From contig CAUZJA010000055.1 of NCBI GenBank assembly GCA_963579925.1, positions 1-13,820 on the forward strand: 13,820 bases of DNA. Direction: 5' to 3'. This document shows positions 1-7,870 of the stretch, piece by piece. Source of the stretch: UBA1151 sp963579925. Lineage in GTDB: Bacteria; Chloroflexota; Dehalococcoidia; Lucifugimonadales; Lucifugimonadaceae. The number at the start of each line of letters is the position of its first letter. The first letter of the stretch is position 1. A program made the translations under genes and the position numbers. A model generated the notes under the pieces. The model was not told where the DNA came from. It worked only from the letters and a program-made list of their open reading frames with translations, and made no database searches.

Positions 1-57
1 GAGTTCGACGTACTGGTCAATGGCGAGCGTCAGGGGGCGTTTGTCGGGCAGGGGTAG
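1..57 (+). CDS. C-terminal fragment of an unidentified protein
   Basis: Reading from base 1 gives 18 codons (EFDVLVNGERQGAFVGQG) followed by TAG at 55-57. The gene body lies outside the window. The fragment ends 22 bases before a strong hairpin that can act as its terminator, which is the main reason to believe this frame is real. A second frame is also open across this stretch but runs through the terminator stem, so it is less likely. No family can be assigned from 18 residues. Confidence 0.5.
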   Translation, partial: EFDVLVNGERQGAFVGQG

Positions 58-79
58 CGCTGAAAAAGTACATCAACAA

Positions 80-111
80 AAGAGGCCCGGTGCATTTGCA
101 CCGGGCCTCTT
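80..111. terminator. Bidirectional Rho-independent terminator between the left-edge gene and groEL
   Basis: A perfect 14-bp stem (80-93 pairing with 98-111) with a 4-base ATTT loop carries a GC-rich core. On the plus strand it is followed by TCTTTTAG, and on the minus strand by TTTGTTG, so it can stop transcription from both sides. It lies 22 bases after the plus-strand stop at 57 and 27 bases after the groEL stop at 139, as expected for two convergent genes sharing one terminator. Confidence 0.85.
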
Positions 112-138
112 CTTTTAGCCGTAGTTGTACGGGGTTGG

Positions 139-1773
139 TTAGAAGTCCATCCCGCCACCAGGTGGCATTCCGCCGCCGCCTGGCATTGCTGCCTCTGGCA
201 TTGGCTGGTCGGTGATGAGCGACTCTGTTGTCAGGATCATTCCTGCAACTGAGACGGCGTTCTCAACGGCTGCGCGGGTTACCTTCGCAGGGTCGATGAT
301 GCCGAGCTCGAACATGTCGCCAAACTTTTCGGTCTGTGCGTCATAGCCAAAGTTGCCGCCCTCTTCCGATACCTTGGCGAGGATGACTGCACCCTCAGCG
401 CCGGAGTTGGAAGCAATGACACGGATTGGGGCCAGGAGCGCCTTCTGGAGGATCCCAACGCCCGTCTGCTCATCGGCTGACGGAGCCTTGACCTTTGCAA
501 GCGCGTCGGCTGCGCGGATCAGGATTGTTCCGCCACCGGGCACAATGCCCTCTTCAACAGCTGCTCGGGTTGCCTCAAGGGCGTCCTCTACTCGCTGCTT
601 CTTCTCTTTCATCTCGATCTCGGTCGCAGCGCCAACCTTGAGGATGGCAACTCCACCGGACATCTTCGCCATCCGCTCCTGGAGCTTCTCGCGATCGTAG
701 TCGGAAGTGGTCTGCTCAATCTGGGCCTTGATCTCGTTGATCCGGCCTTCGATTCCAGCCTTATCGCCTTTACCGCCAACGAAGGTGGTGTCGTCCTTGG
801 TTGATTCCACTCGGGCACAACGGCCGAGGTCCTCAATGTCAGTGGACTCAAGCTTGCGGCCAACTTCTTCGCTGATGACCTGACCACCGGTGAGGATGGC
901 AATGTCCTGCAGCATAGCCTTGCGGCGGTCGCCGAATCCCGGTGCCTTGATGGCAACGGTGTTCAGGGCGCCACGGAGGCGGTTGACTACCAGAGTGGCA
1001 AGGGCTTCGCCCTCAACGTCCTCTGCAATCAGAACAAAGTTCTTGGTGACTTTGAGAACCTTCTCAAGGACAGGAAGAATGTCAGAAACGGCTGAGACCT
1101 TCTTGTCTGTGATCAGAATGTAGGCGTCCTCAAGGGCAGCCTTCATGTTCTCTGAGTCAGTGACGAAGTACGGTGACAGGTAGCCACGGTCGATCTGCAT
1201 GCCTTCTACATAGTCAACTTCGTAGTCCAGGCTCTTGCTCTCGTCGACGGTGATGACACCGTCCTTACCGGTCTTCTCCATCACGTCGGCAATCTGGTTG
1301 CCCATCTCTTCGTCGTGGGCGGAGAGGCTACCGACCTGTGCGATCTGATCGCGACCCTCAACTGTGATGGACATGCTGGCGATGGTCTTCTGGACGGACT
1401 TCACGCCCAGTTCAAGTCCACGCTTGAGTGCCATTGGGTCGGCACCGGCTGCGACGTTCTTGAAACCTTCTTCAACGAGCGCCTGAGCGAGAACGGTGGA
1501 CGTAGTCGTACCGTCACCGGCGTCATCGTTGGTCTTCTTGGAAGCTTCCTTGAGGAGCTGTGCGCCCATGTTCTCAAAGGCGTCTTCCAACTCAATTTCC
1601 TTGGCGATGGTTACACCGTCAGAGGAGACCTGAGGAGGTCCAAACTTCTTATCGAGGATTACGTTGCGACCCTTTGGTCCCAGCGTGATCTTTACCGTGT
1701 CGGCCAGAACGTCGATACCCTTCTTGAGACGGGTACGAGCATCCTCTCCGAACGCTAGATCCTTTGCAGGCAT
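139..1773 (-). CDS. groEL: 60 kDa chaperonin GroEL
   Basis: Cytosolic ATP-dependent chaperonin that forms double heptameric rings and folds client proteins inside a cage capped by GroES. The 544-residue length is typical. The nucleotide site is intact: LGPKGRN near residue 31, Asp52 in SDGVTI, and GDGTTT at 86-91 with Asp87. The later VEDALEATRAAVEEG segment carries the Asp corresponding to E. coli Asp398, followed by GGG. The C-terminus ends in the flexible Gly/Met-rich tail (GGGGMPPGGGMDF) usual for bacterial GroEL. The ATG start at 1773 is preceded by a purine-rich GAGAGAG stretch acting as a weak ribosome site. The gene lies 75 bases downstream of groES in the same operon and ends at a strong terminator. 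No damage or unusual residue was seen. Confidence 0.98.
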   Translation of the reverse strand: MPAKDLAFGEDARTRLKKGIDVLADTVKITLGPKGRNVILDKKFGPPQVSSDGVTIAKEIELEDAFENMGAQLLKEASKKTNDDAGDGTTTSTVLAQALVEEGFKNVAAGADPMALKRGLELGVKSVQKTIASMSITVEGRDQIAQVGSLSAHDEEMGNQIADVMEKTGKDGVITVDESKSLDYEVDYVEGMQIDRGYLSPYFVTDSENMKAALEDAYILITDKKVSAVSDILPVLEKVLKVTKNFVLIAEDVEGEALATLVVNRLRGALNTVAIKAPGFGDRRKAMLQDIAILTGGQVISEEVGRKLESTDIEDLGRCARVESTKDDTTFVGGKGDKAGIEGRINEIKAQIEQTTSDYDREKLQERMAKMSGGVAILKVGAATEIEMKEKKQRVEDALEATRAAVEEGIVPGGGTILIRAADALAKVKAPSADEQTGVGILQKALLAPIRVIASNSGAEGAVILAKVSEEGGNFGYDAQTEKFGDMFELGIIDPAKVTRAAVENAVSVAGMILTTESLITDQPMPEAAMPGGGGMPPGGGMDF

Positions 1774-1848
1774 TTTCTCTCTCTTTCATATAGCTCATCA
1801 ACCAAGTGGGCTGGCGAGCCAGATGTCATAAATTCTGACTGAGGTTGC

Positions 1849-2145
1849 TTAGCCGACGGTGGCCAGAACGTCGCTCTCGCGAACGATCAGGTACTCGGTT
1901 CCGTCTTCGTTGTACTCGGTACCGGCGTACTTGGAGTAGATAACGGTGTCTCCGGTCTTTACTTCAAGCTTGACCAGGGTGCCGTCTTCGGTAGTTCGGC
2001 CGGGGCCAGCTGCAACGATTTTGCCCTTCTGGGGCTTCTCTTTTGCGGTATCCGGAATGTAGATCCCGCCAGCGGACTTTTCTACATCGTCGTCCGAAGG
2101 CTCGATGACAAGTCGGTCTCCGAGCGGCTTCAGGTTTAGAGCCAC
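1849..2145 (-). CDS. groES: 10 kDa co-chaperonin GroES
   Basis: Heptameric lid of the GroEL cage. The 98-residue length is normal. The N-terminal LKPLGDRLVIEP strand, the mobile loop (about residues 17-33) with its GGIYIP tip that docks on GroEL, and the C-terminal YLIVRESDVLA strand are all present. The start is GTG at 2145, preceded by a strong AAGGAGG Shine-Dalgarno 8 bases upstream. It is the first gene of the groES-groEL operon, transcribed from a consensus promoter with a CIRCE operator roughly 95-120 bases upstream. The leader of about 120 nt also contains a small 6-bp inverted repeat (2200-2205 with 2210-2215). Both identity and start are secure. Confidence 0.98.
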   Translation of the reverse strand: MALNLKPLGDRLVIEPSDDDVEKSAGGIYIPDTAKEKPQKGKIVAAGPGRTTEDGTLVKLEVKTGDTVIYSKYAGTEYNEDGTEYLIVRESDVLATVG

Positions 2146-2239
2146 GATTCACTCCTCCTTGGAGCTGTGAATTTCACTGGACCTGCTTACCTCCCAGCCC
2201 TGCAAAATCTTGCAGACGCAGATCCGAAATAAATTGGGA

Positions 2240-2266
2240 TTGGCACTCACCACGCGCGAGTGCTAA
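2240..2266 (-). promoter_or_regulatory. CIRCE operator (HrcA binding site) of groES-groEL
   Basis: On the plus strand this reads TTGGCACTC, nine bases, GAGTGCTAA. It differs at one position from the CIRCE consensus TTAGCACTC-N9-GAGTGCTAA. CIRCE is the target of the heat-shock repressor HrcA in many bacteria. Here it covers the predicted transcription start of groES, 7 bases past the -10 box, so a bound repressor would block initiation. hrcA itself is not in the window. Confidence 0.95.
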
Positions 2267-2272
2267 TAAGGC

Positions 2273-2301
2273 ATATTAGAAGCGCGAAAACCCGGTGTCA
2301 A
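2273..2301 (-). promoter_or_regulatory. Sigma-70 promoter of groES-groEL
   Basis: On the minus strand a perfect -35 box TTGACA (2296-2301) is followed by a 17-base spacer and TAATAT (2273-2278), one mismatch from the -10 consensus. The predicted start is near 2266, at the edge of the CIRCE operator. This gives a leader of about 120 nt before the GTG of groES. The near-consensus boxes suggest a strong promoter held in check by HrcA. Confidence 0.9.
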
Positions 2302-2344
2302 CATGACAGCGGCATAATTCGGAAATCCGAAAGGCCATACATCT

Positions 2345-2353
2345 GCTACGCTG
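2345..2353 (+). promoter_or_regulatory. Possible extended -10 box of the GNAT gene, giving a leaderless transcript
   Basis: TGCTACGCT fits the TGn-TAnnnT pattern and ends 6 bases before the ATG at 2359. A start from it would give an mRNA with almost no leader, which agrees with the lack of a Shine-Dalgarno before this ATG. No good -35 box is visible. This is a weak prediction. Confidence 0.3.
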
Positions 2354-2358
2354 CCGCG

Positions 2359-2862
2359 ATGAGCGACCAGTCCGAGCGACCATCACAACCCGTTCAGCCG
2401 GTCACGTTTCATGTGGCAGCGAAGACTGAAATGGCCTCCGTGTCCTCCCTGTTCGTTGAGTTCGCTGAAATGTTTGGTTCCTTCGATGGGGCCATCGATC
2501 AGGTGGCTGACCGATTAGGCGAAGTTGCTTCCAGTGGCGGGGAGTTTCTGATTGCTAAGGACGGCGAAAGCCAGATGCTGGCATTCATCCAACAGCGATA
2601 CCGGTACTCCGCATGGGAAGCTGGCCTTACTGCTTATGTAGAAGACGTGTACGTGCGTGAGCACGTTCGCCGTCAGGGCATCAGCAGGAAACTCACGGAG
2701 TTCGCCTTGTCCAGAGCGCGTGAACGGGACTGCCGCTCAATCTCGCTTTATACGAGCTCAGGAAATCGCCAGGCTATGGAGCTGTACGAGGGGATGGGCT
2801 TTACATCACCAACAGCCCGATATCCGGACGCTCCCAGCTACTACTACTCACGCGAGTTGTGA
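2359..2862 (+). CDS. GNAT-family N-acetyltransferase
   Basis: Predicted cytosolic acetyl-CoA-dependent acetyltransferase of 167 residues, a single GNAT domain. The core strand VEDVYV (94-99) leads into the acetyl-CoA pyrophosphate loop RRQGIS (104-109) and the following helix. NRQAMELYEGMGF (136-148) is the typical motif B. The open frame extends upstream to a GTG at 2260, but that codon lies inside the CIRCE operator, so the ATG at 2359 is chosen. A candidate -10 box ends 6 bases before it and no ribosome site is visible. The gene is divergent from groES and 57 bases upstream of the MFS gene. The acceptor (small molecule, antibiotic or protein N-terminus) cannot be told from the sequence. 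Confidence 0.85.
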   Translation: MSDQSERPSQPVQPVTFHVAAKTEMASVSSLFVEFAEMFGSFDGAIDQVADRLGEVASSGGEFLIAKDGESQMLAFIQQRYRYSAWEAGLTAYVEDVYVREHVRRQGISRKLTEFALSRARERDCRSISLYTSSGNRQAMELYEGMGFTSPTARYPDAPSYYYSREL

Positions 2863-2919
2863 GCGGCCTCAGTATCACTGTCTGGATTGAGCAGACCTGA
2901 CTGGTCCACCTTGTACCTC

Positions 2920-4209
2920 ATGGAATCCGATAGACCAATTCACGAATCAACTCCACCTGCATCACGCACTGGCTTCTCCGGCCTGAGTCCGTTTGCCGCG
3001 CTTCGGGAGCGGAATTATCGATTTATCTTCACGGCGCAGGTGTTTTCGCTCTGGGCCATGGAGATGGAGGCGCTAGTTCTGGCGTGGTTCGTGTTGTCGG
3101 ACACGGGGTCGCCGCTTCAGGTTGGGTTGATTGGCGCGGCGCGGTTTGGCGGAATCTTTCTGAGTCCCATCTACGGAGCCATTGCCGACAGGTTCAACCG
3201 TCGATCAATTCTTATTCTTGTGAGGGGCTACAACCTGGCCCTGGCGGTTGTCTTTACCGCTCTCGTGCTCACCGATTCACTGGTGGTGTGGCATGCGTAC
3301 GTGTTGGTGTCGGTGGGCAGCGTGGGCCGGATGCTGGGCGTGGTCACGAACGATGCTTTGACCGCTGACGCCGTCGATCAGTCCAGCCTTAGTAGCGCGA
3401 TGGGACTCCTGCGAGGCTCACTCGATATCTCACGCGTGCTCGGGTCGCTGCTCGGCGGTGTGTTGCTGGCGTCTATTGGGCTAGGCACCGCATATGTGGC
3501 GATCACAATTCTGTATGCGACCGCCGCTGGCGTGGCATTCGCGATCACCGTCAAGTCGGCTACGGGCGACCGAAGCGCGACAACATATTTTGGCCAGATT
3601 GCCGATGGCATCGCGTACGTCAGAACGCAGAGCATGCTGGCGGCGCTGCTGTTCTACACATTCCTCACGGAGTTCACGGTATTCCCGATGGTGAACGACT
3701 TGATGTTGGTTATCGCCCGCGACCTCCATGGCCTGGACGCCGACGGGGCGGGCGTGATGCGGGCAGTGGCCTCGGGCGGAGCGTTAACCGGTTCGATAGT
3801 TGCGGGGAGCTTCAGACATACGTTGCGCCCCGGTCGGGCCTTGATCTTGCTCACGATTGTGTGGCATCTCATCACCCTGGCAATCGCTCCATCGCCCTAC
3901 TACCCGCTCACGCTGGGTCTATTCTTCATCTGGGGCTTGTTCGGTGGCGCGGCGTTTGTGATGCTCATGCTGGGCCTACTGGCAGAGACGCCATCGGCGT
4001 TCCGTGGGCGCGTGCTGGGTTTACGAGGGCTAGCGATATTTGGCCTGCCCGCAGGCCTGGTACTTGGAGGCTGGCTGGCAGAAGCGTTTAGCGTTGAGGT
4101 GATGCTTGTGACGCACAGCTTGATTGGCCTGGGGATGGTGGCGTTGGCGTATTTGCTCTGGCCGAAGCTGTGGGGCATGCGGCTGCGGCGGCCAGAAGAC
4201 GTGACCTAA
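2920..4209 (+). CDS. Major facilitator superfamily transporter, EntS/MFS_3-like
   Basis: Integral membrane carrier of 429 residues with about 12 hydrophobic segments. After a polar N-terminal tail, FAALRERNYRFIFTAQVFSLWAMEMEALVLAWFV matches the start of the MFS_3 (EntS-like exporter) group. The loop IYGAIADRFNRRSI is the conserved MFS loop 2-3 motif (G-x-x-x-D-R-x-x-R-R). Such proteins are usually proton-driven exporters of small molecules; the substrate is unknown. The ATG at 2920 is preferred. An in-frame TTG at 2887 would add 11 residues, and neither start has a clear Shine-Dalgarno. The next gene follows after 11 bases, with its ribosome site abutting the stop codon, so the two are probably co-transcribed. 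Confidence 0.85.
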   Translation: MESDRPIHESTPPASRTGFSGLSPFAALRERNYRFIFTAQVFSLWAMEMEALVLAWFVLSDTGSPLQVGLIGAARFGGIFLSPIYGAIADRFNRRSILILVRGYNLALAVVFTALVLTDSLVVWHAYVLVSVGSVGRMLGVVTNDALTADAVDQSSLSSAMGLLRGSLDISRVLGSLLGGVLLASIGLGTAYVAITILYATAAGVAFAITVKSATGDRSATTYFGQIADGIAYVRTQSMLAALLFYTFLTEFTVFPMVNDLMLVIARDLHGLDADGAGVMRAVASGGALTGSIVAGSFRHTLRPGRALILLTIVWHLITLAIAPSPYYPLTLGLFFIWGLFGGAAFVMLMLGLLAETPSAFRGRVLGLRGLAIFGLPAGLVLGGWLAEAFSVEVMLVTHSLIGLGMVALAYLLWPKLWGMRLRRPEDVT

Positions 4210-4220
4210 TAGGAGAGGGA

Positions 4221-4991
4221 ATGTCTAACTGGATTTCCGGACGATCAAAGCTATTCGCGGAGCACTACGACCTCAAGTATCTGGGCCCCGAGCCTGGCGA
4301 GTTGGAGTTTCTGTTGCGCCGTATAGAAGAAGGCGGCGAGCCGGTTCTCGAGTTGGGATGCGGCACTGGCCGGAATCTTGTGCCGCTGCTGGAGCGTAGC
4401 TTAGACGTCACCGGTATCGACGTAGCACCTGACATGCTCGAAAAGGCCCGCGAGAAGTGCGAGCAAAAGGGTCTGGCGGCAGATCTACACATTCAGCACA
4501 TGGAGGAGTTCGATCTGCCCAGGCAGTTTGGGACTATCTACATCACGTCAGCCAGTCTGTCGGTACTCGACTCCATCGATGATCTGAAAGAGACGCTCTC
4601 GAGAATCTACGCACACCTGACGTCCGGCGGAGTTGCGGCGCTGGAGTTCCTTGCGCCGCCTGATCTCAAGAAGATCGAGACGGGTGCTGGTATTTGGAAA
4701 GGCGGTTGGGACGATGCTGGAGATCGGGGAGTGATAACCCATCGCCAAGTCTATGAGTATGATCCAAAGACTCAAATCCGCTCTAGTGCCATGGTCTTTG
4801 AGCGATTCGTTGACGACCAACTACAGGAATCGGAGCTACACACCGACACGATGCGTTTCTGGGACGTGGCGTTCCTGGAGGCAGAGATGGCGGATGTAGG
4901 GTTTACCGACATCATGACGACGAATATTTTTAGCGATCATGAGTTGCCGCGGGAGAACACCTGGCTGAATGTTAGGGCCCGCAAAGCCTGA
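4221..4991 (+). CDS. Class I SAM-dependent methyltransferase
   Basis: Predicted methyltransferase of 256 residues with a Rossmann-like SAM fold. Motif I is VLELGCGTGRN (42-52). The acidic residue that binds the SAM ribose is Asp67 in VTGIDVAPDML. HLTSGGVAALEF (132-143) is the later strand region. The C-terminal half (about 150-256) is a family-specific lid ending in a typical MADVGFTDI element. The ATG at 4221 follows an AGGAGAGGG ribosome site placed just after the MFS stop, so the frame extension upstream to 4170 is not used. Methyl acceptor unknown. Its order after an exporter suggests a small-molecule role, but that is inference. Confidence 0.88.
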   Translation: MSNWISGRSKLFAEHYDLKYLGPEPGELEFLLRRIEEGGEPVLELGCGTGRNLVPLLERSLDVTGIDVAPDMLEKAREKCEQKGLAADLHIQHMEEFDLPRQFGTIYITSASLSVLDSIDDLKETLSRIYAHLTSGGVAALEFLAPPDLKKIETGAGIWKGGWDDAGDRGVITHRQVYEYDPKTQIRSSAMVFERFVDDQLQESELHTDTMRFWDVAFLEAEMADVGFTDIMTTNIFSDHELPRENTWLNVRARKA

Positions 4992-5079
4992 AGATTCGTA
5001 GCAGTTATCCGGACATTGGCGTACTCTTGCGTCACACTTTGGGATCTGGCTGAATACATCTGACTGAATGGAGGAAGCC

Positions 5080-6009
5080 ATGGACTTTGGCGCCCATCTA
5101 CCGTTGATCGATTTTGGCGGCACGGATCATAGCCTTCATGCGCTCAAGCAATACGCTAGAACTGCTGAATCGCTGGGTTACACCTATTTGACGGCCAATG
5201 ACCATCTTGTGTTCGGTCGTCCGTGGCTTGATGGTCCTACTGGATTGTCCTCTGTACTGGAAGAGCCGGGGGAGATGAAGCTGGCCACCACTGTTGTCGT
5301 TCCCGAACTCCGGGGCCCCGCGGCGACTGCCAAGATTCTTGGCGCAATCGACATACTTTCCGGTGGCAGGCTGACAGTGGCCGTTGGACCCGGATCATCA
5401 CCCCGAGACTACGCGCTTATCGGCGTCCCATTTGAAGAGCGATGGAAACGACTTGACGAGTCCATTCAAACGATGCGTGCCGTATGGGATGAGTCATCAT
5501 GAGGATTCGAAGGCACGTTTCACACAACGGCTGGCGAGAGTCTCACGCCCTATCCTCATCAAACTGGCGGGCCTGATATCTGGATCGATAGTTGGGGCTC
5601 GAAAGCTGGTATGCGCCGGGTCGTACGACATGGTGATGGTTGGTTGGCCTCTGCCTACAACACAGACCCGACAAAATTCAGGGCTGGATTGCAAGCACTG
5701 CGGGATGCTTTGATCGAGGTGGATCAAGATTCGGAGTCGTTCCCAAATGGCATCGCTACCATGTGGACCTATGTGACAGAAGACGAACACAAAGCAACCG
5801 AAATCCTGGAAAACGTTCTGGCACCGATGCTTCGTCGTGACGTAGATGAACTTCGGGCACTCCTGCCGATCGGATCGGCTGAGCAGTGCGCGGGTGTGGT
5901 TCAGGAATATGCAGATGCCGGGGCCGAGCGAATCTTCATCTGGCCGATACGCGATGAGATCGAGAAGTTAGAGCTATTCAAGCGTGGAGTTGCTGACGCC
6001 CTGAAGTAG
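5080..6009 (+). pseudogene. LLM-class (F420/FMN-type) oxidoreductase interrupted by an in-frame TGA
   Basis: From the ATG at 5080 (GGAGG ribosome site 5 bases upstream) one frame runs to the TAG at 6007-6009, 309 codons, the usual length for luciferase-like TIM-barrel oxidoreductases. It is broken only by TGA at 5500-5502 (codon 141). The upstream half has family features: SLGYTYLTANDHLVF, TTVVVPELRGPAATAKILGAIDILSGGRLTVAVGPGS and the helix ERWKRLDESIQTMRAVW. The downstream half continues directly with GFEGTFHTT, then PDIWIDSWGSKAGMRRVVRHGDGWLAS and a C-terminal helical region. Family members use F420 or FMN. Elsewhere in the window TGA is an ordinary stop, so a nonsense mutation or sequence error is most likely. 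Restart at ATG 5611 would lack a ribosome site. The gene ends 3 bases from a convergent methyltransferase. Confidence 0.85.
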
Positions 6010-6012
6010 CCC

Positions 6013-6810
6013 TCAAGCCCTCGCTGTAATCGCAAAGAGTCCTCGCTGAGTGATATCTGGCTCGCCTGAGAGCGATGGGTAGACTGCGATATCGTTGAAT
6101 CCAGCGCTGACTAGCAGTTCGCGATACTCATCTTCCGTCCACGCGAACAGTCGCTCTCCGTAGTCACGCACCTCGCCAGTCTCAGCGTCTTCCGTGATGA
6201 AGCGCGTCTGAGCCACGCGTTCTTCTTCCAGCCACCGGTGCTCCTGAACATAGAAGTGCGGGTGGTCGGAAAAGAGGCCCTGTGTCTGCTCCTGAGCGAT
6301 CAGAGGCCGGTTGCTGCTGTCCCGGATAGAGCTGTCGATGGACGGCTCAAGCAGCAAAATACCGCCCGGAGCAATCGACCCGTGCGCACGGGCGAGCAAT
6401 TTGAGGGCCGCATCGCGATCAAACGCGTTGATCTCACCGAAGATCATCATAGCGAGATCGAAATCGCCTCCCAGATTCGCCGACGTGACATCGCCTTCAA
6501 TGAACTCGCACGCGAGGCTGTCACTTCCTACCGACTCGCGAGCGTGTTCGATCGATGCGGGTGAGTAGTCGATGCCGGTGACATCGTGACCGAGGCGCGC
6601 AAGCCGCGTCGCGTACAGGCCGGGGCCACAGCCGAGGTCGAGCACGCGCGACGATTGACCGCGTAGAACTGCTTCATTAATCCACTTCACATGGGCCTCT
6701 ACTGTCTTCAGGCGCCTGCTGGCAGCATCGTGGTCCTGGATAGATGCTCTTTCAGCATTCGCTTGCTGAACGCCGGGTCGTTCCACGGTATCTTTGAGTC
6801 CGTGGGCCAC
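6013..6810 (-). CDS. Class I SAM-dependent methyltransferase
   Basis: Predicted methyltransferase of 265 residues. Motif I is VLDLGCGPGLY (56-66), the SAM ribose-binding acid is Asp81 in VTGIDYSP, and a GDV motif at 106-108 lies where the adenine-contacting acid is expected. APGGILLLEPS (147-157) follows. The C-terminal part (about 170-265) is a family-specific lid with a YRELLVSAGFNDI element like that in the plus-strand methyltransferase at 4221, so the two are distant relatives. The GTG at 6810 has no good ribosome site, and the first 30 or so residues look unstructured, so the true start could be further in. The gene starts 31 bases after the broken acetyltransferase, probably in one transcript. 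Acceptor unknown. Confidence 0.85.
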   Translation of the reverse strand: MAHGLKDTVERPGVQQANAERASIQDHDAASRRLKTVEAHVKWINEAVLRGQSSRVLDLGCGPGLYATRLARLGHDVTGIDYSPASIEHARESVGSDSLACEFIEGDVTSANLGGDFDLAMMIFGEINAFDRDAALKLLARAHGSIAPGGILLLEPSIDSSIRDSSNRPLIAQEQTQGLFSDHPHFYVQEHRWLEEERVAQTRFITEDAETGEVRDYGERLFAWTEDEYRELLVSAGFNDIAVYPSLSGEPDITQRGLFAITARA

Positions 6811-6841
6811 GGGCGCGGCAGCAACGCTTTTAAGTGATCAC

Positions 6842-7776
6842 TCACAACGCGAACACCAGCGGGAAGTTGACGTGCCCGTTTGGCCGATGGCCTGCTGCAA
6901 CTTCGCTCCGATACTCATCGAGGATGCCAGGTGTGATTTCGAACGCCATCGCCGCATCACTGGCCCGGACAGTTGGTGTGGCCCAACTTTCCGACGCTAG
7001 ACTGCGGGCGAGCCAGCCTGATGGATGCAACGTGATTTTGCTCATATCTCCATCGTCGATTCGATCACGCAGGTTGCACAGAATCTCAATCGCCATCGCA
7101 GAATCATCCGCGAGCAGCATTTTGACACCATCAATCCTCGTGCGATCGACGCTGTAGCCAACACGTTCACCCTCCGGGGTTACCCAGGCGACCGTGTTCA
7201 GGCCCGGCTGCACCCATTCCGTGAGATGCTCATTCCAGATCCACCCGAAGTCCACGTCCTCGAACTCCGCACGTATTCGCTCCACCAGCCACGGAAGGCC
7301 AGCGGCGTCAGGCGGTCGAGGCCTTAGCGGCTGCTCAGTGGCGCCCATCTGCGCCTTATCGATATCGATCTTGCCGAAACCGTGGCATGCCACGTACCCA
7401 ACCCGCGGATAGTACTTTGGGTGGCCGTGCATGAACGCAATCTCATAGCCACCTTCTCGAGCAACCTCATGACCGTACTTGGCATCACCTGGCCAACGCC
7501 CTGATTTTGATGATCGGGATGGACCGCCACCGGACCAACGCCAACCGCCTCCACATCGCAACCTATCAAGCGAATCGTCGCCGGCGTGAACAGGGTGTGA
7601 CCAACAATTTCACCGTTCTCAAGCGCCACAACAGATAGATCAGAGTCAAATCGCGCCTGCCGATCTCGCATGAGTGGGGTCATCTGACCCTCATCCATGC
7701 TTCTGAACGCCATCGTCTCCACAAGATCGATTCGGGTGTAGTCGGCGGGTATTTCGCCCCGCATCTCAAATTTCAT
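6842..7776 (-). pseudogene. Two-domain GNAT acetyltransferase broken by a one-base frameshift
   Basis: Two minus-strand frames together make one protein of about 311 residues. The first frame from ATG 7776 gives the N-terminal GNAT part up to the acetyl-CoA loop, VAVHPDHQNQGVGQVM (83-98). It then loses similarity and runs to a stop at 7324. The second frame resumes at once with KYGHEVAREGGYEIAFMHGHPKYYPRVGYV, the usual family continuation, and runs to 6842. The break is at 7481-7482, where two bases remain of what should be a three-base codon, so one base is missing. The C-terminal half (WNEHLTEWVQPGLNTVAWV onward) is a second domain I cannot name. The start lacks a clear ribosome site. It could be a true pseudogene or an assembly or read error. 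Confidence 0.85.
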
Positions 7777-7809
7777 AATTCAAAAGGACCACTAATTTGG
7801 TACGTCAGT

Positions 7810-7815
7810 ACTATA
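7810..7815 (-). promoter_or_regulatory. Possible -10 box of the broken GNAT gene
   Basis: On the minus strand TATAGT (one mismatch from consensus) lies about 34 bases before the ATG at 7776. No convincing -35 box sits 17 bases upstream. The 13-bp tandem repeats lie 22-60 bases upstream of it and could serve this gene as well as the divergent secreted protein. Confidence 0.35.
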
Positions 7816-7837
7816 AGATCGCGTTGACCACTCGACG

Positions 7838-7870
7838 TAACATTCACTAATTTGACATAACATTCACTAA
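7838..7870. repeat. Tandem 13-bp direct repeat, candidate regulator binding sites
   Basis: TAACATTCACTAA occurs perfectly at 7838-7850 and again at 7858-7870, a period of 20 bases (about two helical turns). A partial third copy, CACTAATTTG, at 7790-7799 is repeated exactly at 7845-7854. The copies lie between two divergent genes. The second falls within the spacer of a possible plus-strand promoter and the first directly upstream of its -35 box. This is the layout of a tandem operator, but the protein that would bind is unknown. Confidence 0.6.

Noticed and set aside
1315..1758. 147-codon plus-strand open frame opposite groEL
   Set aside because: It lies wholly antisense to a certain groEL gene, has no recognisable motif and no ribosome site; it is an effect of codon bias.
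2260..2358. N-terminal extension of the GNAT gene from GTG 2260
   Set aside because: It would begin inside the CIRCE operator and cross the groE promoter; the GNAT fold begins after the ATG at 2359.
5503..5570. SECIS element that would make the TGA at 5500 a selenocysteine codon
   Set aside because: Only short, weak stems are present (such as CGTT/AACG near 5514-5530), with no stable stem carrying the expected loop, and there is no reason for Cys or Sec at this site.
7787..7800. Palindromic operator ACCACTAATTTGGT
   Set aside because: Only the outer four bases on each side pair; the centre does not, so it is treated as a partial copy of the direct repeat instead.
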